Below are positions 16,876-24,895 of a DNA stretch of 64,000 nucleotides, in pieces. The notes beneath the pieces were generated by a model, which was not told the DNA's origin, ran no database searches, and saw nothing but the letters and a program-made list of their open reading frames with translations. Origin of the DNA: Adlercreutzia murintestinalis. GTDB taxonomy: Bacteria > Actinomycetota > Coriobacteriia > Coriobacteriales > Eggerthellaceae. The first letter of the stretch is position 1. Each line of letters starts with the position of its first letter. Location of the stretch: positions 1 to 64,000 of the forward strand of contig NZ_CALPCC010000008.1 of assembly GCF_943192905.1 (NCBI RefSeq). The letters are read 5' to 3'. Made by a program: the position numbers and the translations under genes.

Positions 16876-18708
16876 ATGCCACGTCTCGTACTAGAAAGCC
16901 CCACAGCTGCTGAGGCCGAACATGCCCGGCTGGCTAAGAAGGCAGCCGCCATGCTCGCCTCAACCCCCTGCGAGCAATGCCCTGTGGAATACACGGCCGC
17001 GCTGAGCCGTATGTTCTTGGCCGATTCCTGCGGGAAATGCACGCCCTGCCGTGTGGGCCTGCGTGCGTGCTGCGCGAAGCTTGACAGCATCCTCGACGGC
17101 ACGGGTAGCGCGGAGGTGCTGGACGAGCTCCGTGCGACCGCCGAGGTCATGCGCGCCGCATCCGACTGCGCCATCGGCTTCACCGCCGGACGCATGATCC
17201 TTGATGCGCTCGACGGTTTCGCGGAGGACTTCACCAGCCACATCGAAGACGATTCATGCAGCCATCGCGCGCGTGCTCAGGCAACCTGCACGACCACCTG
17301 CCCGGCCCACGTGGATGTGCCCGCCTATATCGCCTGCATCCGCGCTGGACGCTTAGACGATGCGCTGCGCGTCATACGCAACACCAATCCGCTTCCTACC
17401 GTGTGCGGGTACGTATGCGAGCATCCCTGCGAAGCTACCTGCCGACGTGCGCTTGAAGACGCACCGGTCAACATCTGCGGGCTCAAGCGCTATGCTGCCG
17501 ATAATGCCACGTGGAGCCCGGCGCCTGCGCCTCTTCCCGCTACCGGCAAGACCATCGGTATCGTTGGCGGCGGCCCCGCCGGTCTCACCGCTGCCTACTA
17601 TCTGCGTCTCATGGGACACGATGTCACCATCTACGATCAGCGAGAGAAGCTGGGGGGTATGGTGCGCTACGGCATTCCCGACTACCGGCTGCCGCAAGAC
17701 CACCTTGATGCTGATATCGACTTTATCCTGAGCACCGGAATCGCGGTTCGCACCGACTGTGCGGTCGGCACCGATGTTACCTTCGAAGAGCTCATGGATG
17801 CCCACGATGCCATGTTCGTCTCCATCGGCGCGCACGAGAGCAAGAAGCTCGGCTGCGCTGGAGAGGATGCCGTTGGGGTCATGTCAGCCGTTGAGTTCTT
17901 GCTCGCCGCCAGCAGTGGATGCGCGCCCGATTTCAACGGGAAGCGCGTCTGCGTGGTGGGAGGCGGTAACGTGGCCATGGACTGCACGCGCACCGCAAAG
18001 CGCTTGGGAGCGCGCTCGGTCGAGTGCGTCTACCGACGCCGACTCGCAGATATGACAGCCCTTCCCGAAGAGATCGACGAGGCGAAGGCGGAAGGCTGCC
18101 AGATCACGCAGCTCCAAGCGCCCATCGCCATCGAAGTTGACGACCAGGGCGCCGTGTGCGCGCTGATAGTGCAACCGCAGGTCATCGGTGCCATCGGGCG
18201 AGGCGGCCGACCGACTCCCTACGATGCCGACGTGGCGCAACGCACGATCCCCTGCGACGCCATCATCATCGCCATCGGTCAAGCTATTGATTCCGGCGCG
18301 TTCGCAAGCATCGTCCAGACCGAGCGCGGCTGCATCGTGGCGCAGGAGGACGGCGCCATCGCAGGTGCCCCCACCCCCTTGTATGCCGGAGGCGATGCAG
18401 TGAGCGGGCCTTCCACCGTCATCAAGGCGATCGCAGCCGGACGCGTGGCGGCAGCCAATATCGATAACGCGCTTGGCTATACGCACGACGTGTACGACCG
18501 CGTTGACATCCCGCCTGCGCGCTCTGCCGTGGGGCCCTGCGGACGCATCGAGCTCAAAGACGTCATCTCCGCCGATGCGGCGCAGACCTTCGAGATCGCA
18601 AAGCTGGGCATGAGCGCCCAAGAAGCACATCAAGAAGCAAGCCGTTGCCTGCGCTGCGACCATTACGGGTTCGGGGCAACGTGCACTCAGGAGGTAGCAT
18701 CATGGTGA
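16876..18708 (+). CDS. NAD(P)H-dependent flavoprotein: NuoF-type [4Fe-4S] domain fused to GltD-like oxidoreductase
   Basis: A 610-residue redox protein, probably the NAD(P)H-oxidising partner of the hydrogenase encoded just downstream. Residues 1-125 resemble the NuoF C-terminal cluster domain (CGKCTPCRVG, C52/C55/C58, fourth Cys C98). The NuoF FMN and NADH domains are absent. Next comes the GltD-type N-terminal iron-sulfur domain (TCTTTCPAHVDVPAYI, then NPLPTVCGYVCEHPCEATC). An FAD Rossmann loop (IGIVGGGPAGLTAAYYL, about 226-245) and a second dinucleotide loop (VCVVGGGNVAMDC, about 356-368) follow. A CLRCDHYG pair lies at the C-terminus. ATG 16876 has AAGGAG 6 bases upstream. It overlaps hydA by 7 bp, so co-translation is likely. 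Confidence 0.85.
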   Translation: MPRLVLESPTAAEAEHARLAKKAAAMLASTPCEQCPVEYTAALSRMFLADSCGKCTPCRVGLRACCAKLDSILDGTGSAEVLDELRATAEVMRAASDCAIGFTAGRMILDALDGFAEDFTSHIEDDSCSHRARAQATCTTTCPAHVDVPAYIACIRAGRLDDALRVIRNTNPLPTVCGYVCEHPCEATCRRALEDAPVNICGLKRYAADNATWSPAPAPLPATGKTIGIVGGGPAGLTAAYYLRLMGHDVTIYDQREKLGGMVRYGIPDYRLPQDHLDADIDFILSTGIAVRTDCAVGTDVTFEELMDAHDAMFVSIGAHESKKLGCAGEDAVGVMSAVEFLLAASSGCAPDFNGKRVCVVGGGNVAMDCTRTAKRLGARSVECVYRRRLADMTALPEEIDEAKAEGCQITQLQAPIAIEVDDQGAVCALIVQPQVIGAIGRGGRPTPYDADVAQRTIPCDAIIIAIGQAIDSGAFASIVQTERGCIVAQEDGAIAGAPTPLYAGGDAVSGPSTVIKAIAAGRVAAANIDNALGYTHDVYDRVDIPPARSAVGPCGRIELKDVISADAAQTFEIAKLGMSAQEAHQEASRCLRCDHYGFGATCTQEVASW

Positions 18709-20516
18709 ACGTGATCATCGACGGCATCGCGCTCGAGGCAGAGGAAGGCGCCACCATCCTTGAAGCCGCCCAGCGCGCAGGGGCGCAGATTCCCACCTTG
18801 TGCTTCCTCGCCCAACTCAACGACATCGGATCGTGCCGCGTTTGCGTGATTGAGGTGGAAGGCGAGGATCGCCTCGTTGCCTCCTGCAACACCGTGGTGC
18901 GCGAAGGCATGGTCGTGCACACCGACACCGATCAGGTGCGCACCGCACGCACGACCGCCCTTCAGCTGCTGCTCTCTCAACACGACTTGAACTGCGCGTA
19001 CTGCCCGCGCACCGGCACCTGCCGCTTCCAGAAGCTCCTGCTCGATGCGGGGCTCATCGCATGGGATCCATCCGGGCTGTTCGTGACCGAGACGCCATCG
19101 CCCTACGCCAAGCAACTCGTGCAAGGCAAGCGAGCGGCCTGGCCAGCAGAGCGCATCGTACAGCGCGACGAGAACCGATGCATCCACTGCGGTCGATGCA
19201 TCGCGGCGTGCGACCGTCTGGAAGACATCGGAGTCTGGGCGTTCAGAGGCACGGGCAGCCGCTCGACGGTTGGCGTTGCCGACGGCATGAGCATGCGTCA
19301 GGCGGGTTGCGTCTCGTGCGGCCAATGCATCACCCATTGCCCCACCGGTGCCCTCTCCGAGCGCGACGACACCAGCCTGCTGCTCGATGCCATCGCCGAC
19401 CCGGAGCAGACCACGGTCGTGCAGATCGCGCCCGCAACACGAACGTCGTGGGGCGTGGGCCTCGGCGCTGACGATGGAGCGCTTCCCGTTGAGCGCATGG
19501 TAGCCGCCTTAAAGCAGCTTGGCGTTGACTATGTGTTCGACACGTCCCTCGCCGCCGATCTGACCATCATGGAGGAAGGCACCGAACTGCTCGAGGGGCT
19601 CACTAATCGCACTGCATCCGACGATGGCATCACCTGGCCGCTCTTCACGAGCTGCTGCCCAGCATGGGTTCAGCATGCGAAGGATCACCATCCCGATGCG
19701 CTCGCGCACCTCTCCACCTCGAAAAGCCCCATGATGATGCTCGGCGCGGTGATAAAGACCTGGTTCGCTGAGAAGCAGGGGATCAAGCCCGATAACATCT
19801 TCTCGGTCGCGCTCATGCCCTGCACCGCCAAGAAGGCAGAGATCACGCTTCCGATGAACTCCCATCCCGATATCCCCGATATGGATGCAGCGCTCACCAC
19901 GCGCGAGCTCACGCGCATGATCAAGAACGCCGATATCGACGTTGACGGCCTTGAGGACATGCCCCTTGACGACCCGCTGGGCACCTTCACGGGCGCAGGC
20001 GTCATCTTCGGCACCACTGGTGGCGTCATGGAAGCCGCTCTGCGCACTGCGTATTACGTGGCCACCGGACAAACAGCGCCTCCCGACAGCTTCGCCTTCG
20101 CCGTCAGCGAGCATGGCGCTTGGACCGAGGGCACCTTCGATATGAACGGCACGTCAGTGCGCTGTGCGGTCGTGCATGGCCTCTCGAACGTGCATGCGCT
20201 GCTGGAAGCCCTTCGCGCGGGCGTTGTCACCTACGATTTCGTGGAAGTGATGGCGTGTCCTGGCGGATGCGCGGGCGGCGGCGGACAGCCTATCGACGGA
20301 TCGGATTGCGAGCGGGGCCTGCAGCGCGGTCAAACGCTACGCTCGATCGACAAGACCCAGATGCCGCTGCGCTATTCGCATGAGAACCCGCAGATCAAGA
20401 TGCTCTACGACGTATTCTTCGGCAAGCCCTGCTCGGAGCGCGCCCACCATCTGCTGCACACCATCCATCTTCCCCACGACGGCAAAGACGCCACGGCAAA
20501 GGAGGCAACCGCATGA
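18702..20516 (+). CDS. [FeFe]-hydrogenase catalytic subunit
   Basis: A 604-residue [FeFe]-hydrogenase interconverting protons and H2. It has no signal peptide, so it is cytoplasmic. N-terminal plant-type [2Fe-2S] domain (CFLAQLNDIGSCRVC), His/Cys3 cluster domain (HDLNCAYCPRTGTC) and a two-[4Fe-4S] ferredoxin domain (CIHCGRCIAAC; CVSCGQCITHC) precede the H-cluster domain. All three H-cluster motifs are intact: TSCCPAW (about 316), MPCTAKK (about 372) and MACPGGCAGGGGQP (from 517). A small-subunit-like end (SHENPQIKMLY) is fused on. ATG 18702 has AGGAGG 7 bases upstream. The adjacent GltD-like flavoprotein suggests the glutamate-synthase-linked class (HydDB A2, from memory). The maturases HydEFG are not in the window. 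Confidence 0.95.
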   Translation: MVNVIIDGIALEAEEGATILEAAQRAGAQIPTLCFLAQLNDIGSCRVCVIEVEGEDRLVASCNTVVREGMVVHTDTDQVRTARTTALQLLLSQHDLNCAYCPRTGTCRFQKLLLDAGLIAWDPSGLFVTETPSPYAKQLVQGKRAAWPAERIVQRDENRCIHCGRCIAACDRLEDIGVWAFRGTGSRSTVGVADGMSMRQAGCVSCGQCITHCPTGALSERDDTSLLLDAIADPEQTTVVQIAPATRTSWGVGLGADDGALPVERMVAALKQLGVDYVFDTSLAADLTIMEEGTELLEGLTNRTASDDGITWPLFTSCCPAWVQHAKDHHPDALAHLSTSKSPMMMLGAVIKTWFAEKQGIKPDNIFSVALMPCTAKKAEITLPMNSHPDIPDMDAALTTRELTRMIKNADIDVDGLEDMPLDDPLGTFTGAGVIFGTTGGVMEAALRTAYYVATGQTAPPDSFAFAVSEHGAWTEGTFDMNGTSVRCAVVHGLSNVHALLEALRAGVVTYDFVEVMACPGGCAGGGGQPIDGSDCERGLQRGQTLRSIDKTQMPLRYSHENPQIKMLYDVFFGKPCSERAHHLLHTIHLPHDGKDATAKEATA

Positions 20517-21529
20517 CCAGAACATCCATTACGCTTGGCGCCCGGGCGCTCGCGCTCATCCTTGCCGCGGCATGCCTTCTCACCGGGTGCGCATCCACGC
20601 CCGCAGCACCAGAACCCGACAGCACCGCTCCCGTATCCTCTGACGCAGCGGATACCGCCGCTAACGTGCTGCGCATCGGGTCGCTGAAAGGGCCCACCTC
20701 TATCGGGCTCGCCTCCATGATGGCGCAGGACCAAGGTCAGTTCACCATCGCGGCTTCGGCCGACGAGATAGCACCCCAACTCCTTCAAGGCCAGCTCGAT
20801 ATCGCGCTCGTGCCAGCGAATCTGGCCGCCACGCTCTACCAGCGCACGAGCGGCGCCATTCGCGTCATCGACGTCAACACTCTCGGCGTGCTGTATGCCG
20901 TGAGCGCCGCTGAGGTGACGGCGGTCGAGGACCTTCGTGGACGTACGGTATACCTGACCGGGAAAGGGACCGTTCCCGAATACACCGTGCTCGCCCTCTT
21001 GGAGGCCAGCGGTCTGACCACCGAGGACGTGGACCTGCAATTCCGTTCCGAGCCAGCCGAGGTTGCTGCGCTCATCGCTCAAGACCACGAGGCGGTGGGC
21101 ATTCTACCGCAACCCTATGCCACCTCAGCGAGCATGAAAGATGCCGCCCTTAGCGAAAGCATCGACCTGACCGCCGCTTGGGAAGCTGCCACCGGGGGTG
21201 CCCGCGGCAGCCTGATCACCGGCGTGACCATCACCAAAGCAGATACCGTAGAAGCGCAGCCCGAAGCGATCAATGCCTTCTTGAGCCGTCATGAAGCCTC
21301 TGCTGCCATCGCGCAGAACGACCCCGATGCCATCGTTGACCAGGTGGTTTCCCTTGGCATCATCGACAACGCAGAGGTCGCCCGAAAAGCGATCCCGCTC
21401 TGCAATGTTGTCTGCCTGACCGGTGATGAGATGAAGCAGGCCCTTTCGGGCTACCTTGAGACGCTCTACGCGCAGGCTCCCGATGCGGTGGGCGGCGCGC
21501 TGCCCGGGAATGATTTCTACCTTGCCTAA
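20513..21529 (+). CDS. ABC transporter substrate-binding lipoprotein (second, hydrogenase operon)
   Basis: A 338-residue lipoprotein with lipobox LTGC (Cys near residue 24) and a Thr/Ala/Pro linker. An NMT1/THI5-like binding fold follows. Its opening strand is LRIGSLKGPTSIGLASMM, and QLLQGQLDIALVPANLAATLY is the matching second motif. The C-terminal lobe starts near GVTITKADTVEAQPEAI. It overlaps hydA by four bases (ATGA) and is followed by the permease-ATPase fusion, forming a complete importer inside the hydrogenase operon. The binding-site motif differs from the first lipoprotein (GPTSIG against PTEDILPLW), so the ligands need not be the same. Confidence 0.85.
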   Translation: MTRTSITLGARALALILAAACLLTGCASTPAAPEPDSTAPVSSDAADTAANVLRIGSLKGPTSIGLASMMAQDQGQFTIAASADEIAPQLLQGQLDIALVPANLAATLYQRTSGAIRVIDVNTLGVLYAVSAAEVTAVEDLRGRTVYLTGKGTVPEYTVLALLEASGLTTEDVDLQFRSEPAEVAALIAQDHEAVGILPQPYATSASMKDAALSESIDLTAAWEAATGGARGSLITGVTITKADTVEAQPEAINAFLSRHEASAAIAQNDPDAIVDQVVSLGIIDNAEVARKAIPLCNVVCLTGDEMKQALSGYLETLYAQAPDAVGGALPGNDFYLA

Positions 21530-21536
21530 CGTCACC

Positions 21537-22964
21537 ATGCCCGATCATGGTGCACCGGAAGAGCACGCACGACCACGGTCTTCTCGCTCTGCGGGCGGAT
21601 TCGCCTTAGGCGCCCTCTTTTGGATAGCACTCTGGTGCGTCGTCGCCAGCATCATCGGCAACGACCTGCTTTTCGCGGATCCATGGGCCGTGCTCGCATC
21701 GCTTGGGGAAAGCGTCGCACAGCCATCGTTTTGGATAGCCATCGGGAACACGGCAGCGCGCATCATCGGCATTGGCGCGCTTTCGGGCCTTTGCGGTCTC
21801 ATCCTCGGATCGCTCGGACATCGCTTCATGCTCGTCCATCAACTCTTCGCGCCGCTGTTGCACGTGATGAAGAGCGCACCGGTCGCCTGCATCGTCGTGA
21901 TCGTGCTCGTCATGTGGGGAGCACAGGGGGCATTCGCCACCATCGTCGCCTTCGTCGCCTTCCCGCCGTTCTACGTTGCCATTCAACAGGCACTCGAAGC
22001 GCGTCCGCGGCGCACCGAAGAGGCGCTGAAGCTGCTCGGGGTAAGCCGCTGGAAGATATTCTGCGGCTGCATATGGCCCGCCGCGCTGCCTTTTTTCACC
22101 TCTGCGAGCAAGACCGCCGTTGCGCTCGCATGGCGGGCGGGCATCACCGCCGAGTTGCTTTGCCTGCCACTCGGCTCGATCGGTGCCGAGGTGTACACCT
22201 CGAAGCTGACGCTTGACAGCGCAGGACTGCTCGCATGGACCATCACCGTGATGCTTCTCAGCTGGCTCAATGAGCGGATCGTGCTCGCAGCGCTGCGCTG
22301 TTCAGAAGGGCTCGCAACATGGGCGCTCAACGGCACGCGCGCGCATCTGCCCACCTCCTCCCCCCGCTCCCTTCCCGCGCCAACGGGCGCGACCCCGGTA
22401 TCGCTCATCCTTGAAGATGTGCACAAGGCATACGGGGACACGAGCGTTCTTGCGGGCTTCTCTCTTGGCGTCTCCCTAGGCGAGCGGATTTGCCTGATGG
22501 CGCCCACCGGCGAGGGCAAGAGCACCGCGCTCGGCATGCTCGCGCGTCTGTGCACGCCCGATGCAGGACGCGCGCATGCGCCCGCGCGCATCGGCATCGT
22601 CATGCAGGACCCCACGCTTCTGGAAAACCTCAGCGCATTCCAAAACGTTGCTCTTGCCGCAGGAAAGCGCATGAGCGCTGATCGCATTCGCGCACAGCTC
22701 GCATCTCTGATCGGCGCTGATGCTCTTGACCGAGCAGCATCTGAGCTATCCGGCGGCACAAAGCGCCTGACCGAACTGGTGCGTGCGCTGCTCTCGGACG
22801 GACAAGCGATCGTGCTCGACGAGCCATTCACCGGTCTTGATCCCGCGCGTCGCGAAGCGGTCTGCGCTTTCATCAAGGACGCGCTCGATGGCAGGCCCCT
22901 CATCGTTGCCACGCATGACCCCACCGACGCCGCCTTGCTTGATGCCGCTATCGTGCGCCTCTGA
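21537..22964 (+). CDS. ABC importer permease-ATPase fusion
   Basis: One 475-residue chain joining a NitT/TauT-like permease (about residues 20-250) to an ABC ATPase (about 285-475). The permease part has about six helices and the docking loop EEALKLLGVSRWKIFCGCIWP. The ATPase part shows Walker A APTGEGKST (about 322, with Ala for the usual first Gly), Q-loop VMQDPTLLENLSAFQNV, signature LSGGTKRL (Thr for Gln), Walker B IVLDEP and switch His ATHDP. The start is uncertain. 21537 follows the lipoprotein stop by 7 bp, and in-frame ATGs at 21510 and 21483 overlap it; none has a strong Shine-Dalgarno. Import permeases are normally separate from their ATPases. Confidence 0.85.
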   Translation: MPDHGAPEEHARPRSSRSAGGFALGALFWIALWCVVASIIGNDLLFADPWAVLASLGESVAQPSFWIAIGNTAARIIGIGALSGLCGLILGSLGHRFMLVHQLFAPLLHVMKSAPVACIVVIVLVMWGAQGAFATIVAFVAFPPFYVAIQQALEARPRRTEEALKLLGVSRWKIFCGCIWPAALPFFTSASKTAVALAWRAGITAELLCLPLGSIGAEVYTSKLTLDSAGLLAWTITVMLLSWLNERIVLAALRCSEGLATWALNGTRAHLPTSSPRSLPAPTGATPVSLILEDVHKAYGDTSVLAGFSLGVSLGERICLMAPTGEGKSTALGMLARLCTPDAGRAHAPARIGIVMQDPTLLENLSAFQNVALAAGKRMSADRIRAQLASLIGADALDRAASELSGGTKRLTELVRALLSDGQAIVLDEPFTGLDPARREAVCAFIKDALDGRPLIVATHDPTDAALLDAAIVRL

Positions 22965-23041
22965 GCGCATCTTCTGCCACAGCCCCAGCGCATCGGATAT
23001 CATGAATGACCGCACCAGAGCCCTGACCTGACCGCTTGCAA

Positions 23042-23074
23042 CATGCTGGCGCCCCACCATGAAGCGCCAGCATG
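23042..23074. terminator. Hairpin between convergent transport genes
   Basis: An 11-bp perfect inverted repeat (CATGCTGGCGC / GCGCCAGCATG) with an 11-base loop sits between the ends of the permease-ATPase gene and the symporter gene. T-tracts on both sides are weak, so it is a likely but unproven bidirectional terminator. Confidence 0.55.
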
Positions 23075-23083
23075 CTCCTTCCG

Positions 23084-24604
23084 CTACCGCTCGCTTCGGT
23101 CAGATCCGCCGTGCGCAGCCTCATCCTCAGCGGTGCGCGCAAGCTCCTTCGCCACCTTAACCGCGGCTGCGCGCTCTTGATCCTCGAGCTTCTCTTCACC
23201 CACATCGCTTGCCCGCTTATCGTGGCGCGCATTCGCGATAGCCAAGATAGGCGCGCTCAGTGCGAACAGCGCAATGGCGTTGGGCAGCACCATGAGCTGG
23301 TTGAACATATCCGCCAACTCCCAAACGAGCTCGTTGGAGAGCAGCGAACCCAAGAAGATGAACGCCAGTGCCACGATCGTGAAAGGCAGCACCGCTTTCT
23401 TGCCGAACAGCCACTCCACATTGAGCTTCGCGAAGAGATTCCACGACAAGATGGTGGAAAAAGCGAAGAACAGCAAGCAGATGGCCACGAACCACGCACC
23501 CAAATCGGCACCGAAGAACTTCCCGAACGCCAACTGCGCGATGTTGGTCTTGGTGACCGTCTCGGCGGTCAGCGTCATATAGTCGCCTGTCGCCAGCGTG
23601 CCATCGCCCACATACATCGTGGAGAGCACCACCAGCGCGGTCATGGTAACCACCACGATGGTATCCACGAACACGCCGATCATAGCCACAACGCCCTGCT
23701 CGTGCGGCTCGCGAACCTCAGCGAGCGCATGCGCGTGCGGCGTTGAGCCCATGCCCGCTTCGTTGCTGAACAGGCCGCGCTTCGCCCCCTGACTGATAGC
23801 GGCGATGATGCCGAAGGTGGCGCCGCCAACGCTCGCCTGCGGGTTGAAGGCGCACTCGAAGATCAGCGCGAAGGTGGCGGGCAGCGCAGGCGCATTCATG
23901 ATGAGGATAACGAGGGAACCTATCACGTAGAGGATGGCCATCACGGGAACGATCTTTTCCGTGACCGCCGCCAGGCGCGACACGCCGCCCACGAACACGA
24001 AGCCAGCCAGCACCACCACGAGCAGACCGATGACCCAGGTGGGCACCCCGAATGCGTTGTTCATGGTTTCGGCGATGGAATTCGATTGCACCATGCACCC
24101 CATGAAACCCAGCGCCAAAATAATGGCAACAGCGAAGAATCCGGCCAGGAATTTGCCACCCTTGCCCTTGAAGGCGGTGGTGATGTAGTAGACCGGACCG
24201 CCATGGACCGTGCCGTCCGGGTCGGTGATGCGCGTTTTCTGCGCCATGACCGCCTCAGCGTAGTTGGTGGCCATTCCCAACAGCGCGATGATCCACATCC
24301 AGAAGATGGCTCCTGGGCCACCGATGATGATGGCGCCGCACGCGCCGACGATGTTGCCAGTGCCCACCTGCGCCGCCACGGCCGTCGACAGCGCCTGGAA
24401 CGACGTCATAGCACCGCCCTGGTCACCGCCACGCAACGAGAAGTCGCCGAACAGACGGCGCCATCCTTCGCCGAAGCAGCGGAATTGAACGAATCGCGTC
24501 CGAATGGAGAACCACAGCCCCATACCCAACAGCAGGATGATCAGGACGTAGTTCGACAGATAGTTGTTGATGGTGGTCACGATGCCAAGAAGTGCCTCTT
24601 CCAC
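23084..24604 (-). CDS. Sodium:alanine/glycine symporter (AGCS family)
   Basis: A 506-residue secondary transporter that imports alanine or glycine with Na+ (or H+). It has about eleven hydrophobic helices. AGCS landmarks are FQALSTAVAAQVGTGNIVG near residue 85, GGPGAIFWMW, and GAKRGLFSNEAGMGSTPHAHA. A hydrophilic acidic/basic tail follows the last helix. The start is GTG 24604, chosen because AAGGAAGAG lies just upstream and it begins the usual short segment before the first helix; longer frames run into the riboswitch. The glycine riboswitch in its leader makes glycine the likely substrate or signal. Confidence 0.92.
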   Translation of the reverse strand: MEEALLGIVTTINNYLSNYVLIILLLGMGLWFSIRTRFVQFRCFGEGWRRLFGDFSLRGGDQGGAMTSFQALSTAVAAQVGTGNIVGACGAIIIGGPGAIFWMWIIALLGMATNYAEAVMAQKTRITDPDGTVHGGPVYYITTAFKGKGGKFLAGFFAVAIILALGFMGCMVQSNSIAETMNNAFGVPTWVIGLLVVVLAGFVFVGGVSRLAAVTEKIVPVMAILYVIGSLVILIMNAPALPATFALIFECAFNPQASVGGATFGIIAAISQGAKRGLFSNEAGMGSTPHAHALAEVREPHEQGVVAMIGVFVDTIVVVTMTALVVLSTMYVGDGTLATGDYMTLTAETVTKTNIAQLAFGKFFGADLGAWFVAICLLFFAFSTILSWNLFAKLNVEWLFGKKAVLPFTIVALAFIFLGSLLSNELVWELADMFNQLMVLPNAIALFALSAPILAIANARHDKRASDVGEEKLEDQERAAAVKVAKELARTAEDEAAHGGSDRSER

Positions 24605-24654
24605 GCTCTTCCTTTCTCCTTGCGGTCGAAAACCTGAAGAGCGCCCCATATGAG

Positions 24655-24772
24655 GCAGCTTCGCTCTGTCCGTTTGCCTGAGAGATTCGGCACGCCGCCC
24701 TACGATCAGCGGCTGCCTTGCACCTTCGGCACTCACTTAAGAGTTCTCCAGAGTTTTCTCAGCTTCCGGTCT
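24655..24772 (-). promoter_or_regulatory. Glycine riboswitch, single aptamer
   Basis: The minus-strand leader of the symporter gene carries the conserved glycine aptamer core. CTCTGGAGAACTC, GTGCCGAAGGTGCAAGGC and AATCTCTCAGGCAAACGGAC occur in that order, with a variable GCCGC/GGCGGC stem between. Only one aptamer is visible; the 100 bases upstream do not repeat the motif. The 3' end of the aptamer (AGAGCG, 24667-24662) can also pair with CGCTCT (24643-24638), forming a competing hairpin followed by a short T-run (CAGGTTTT). This suggests a switch between aptamer closure and termination. Confidence 0.9.
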
Positions 24773-24895
24773 GCCGCAGCATTCCGGAAACGTCATCGAA
24801 ATAGTTGCGTCTGCGATTATGCGCGAAAGGGCGGCATGCGCGCAAGGGTTCCAAGATAAGATGGCCCTTCTTTCCGCGAAAGGCAACCGCGCGCG

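Noticed and set aside
24780-24895. Second, tandem glycine aptamer upstream of the first
   Set aside because: The conserved GCCGAAGG and CTCTCAGGCAAA cores do not recur in this stretch.
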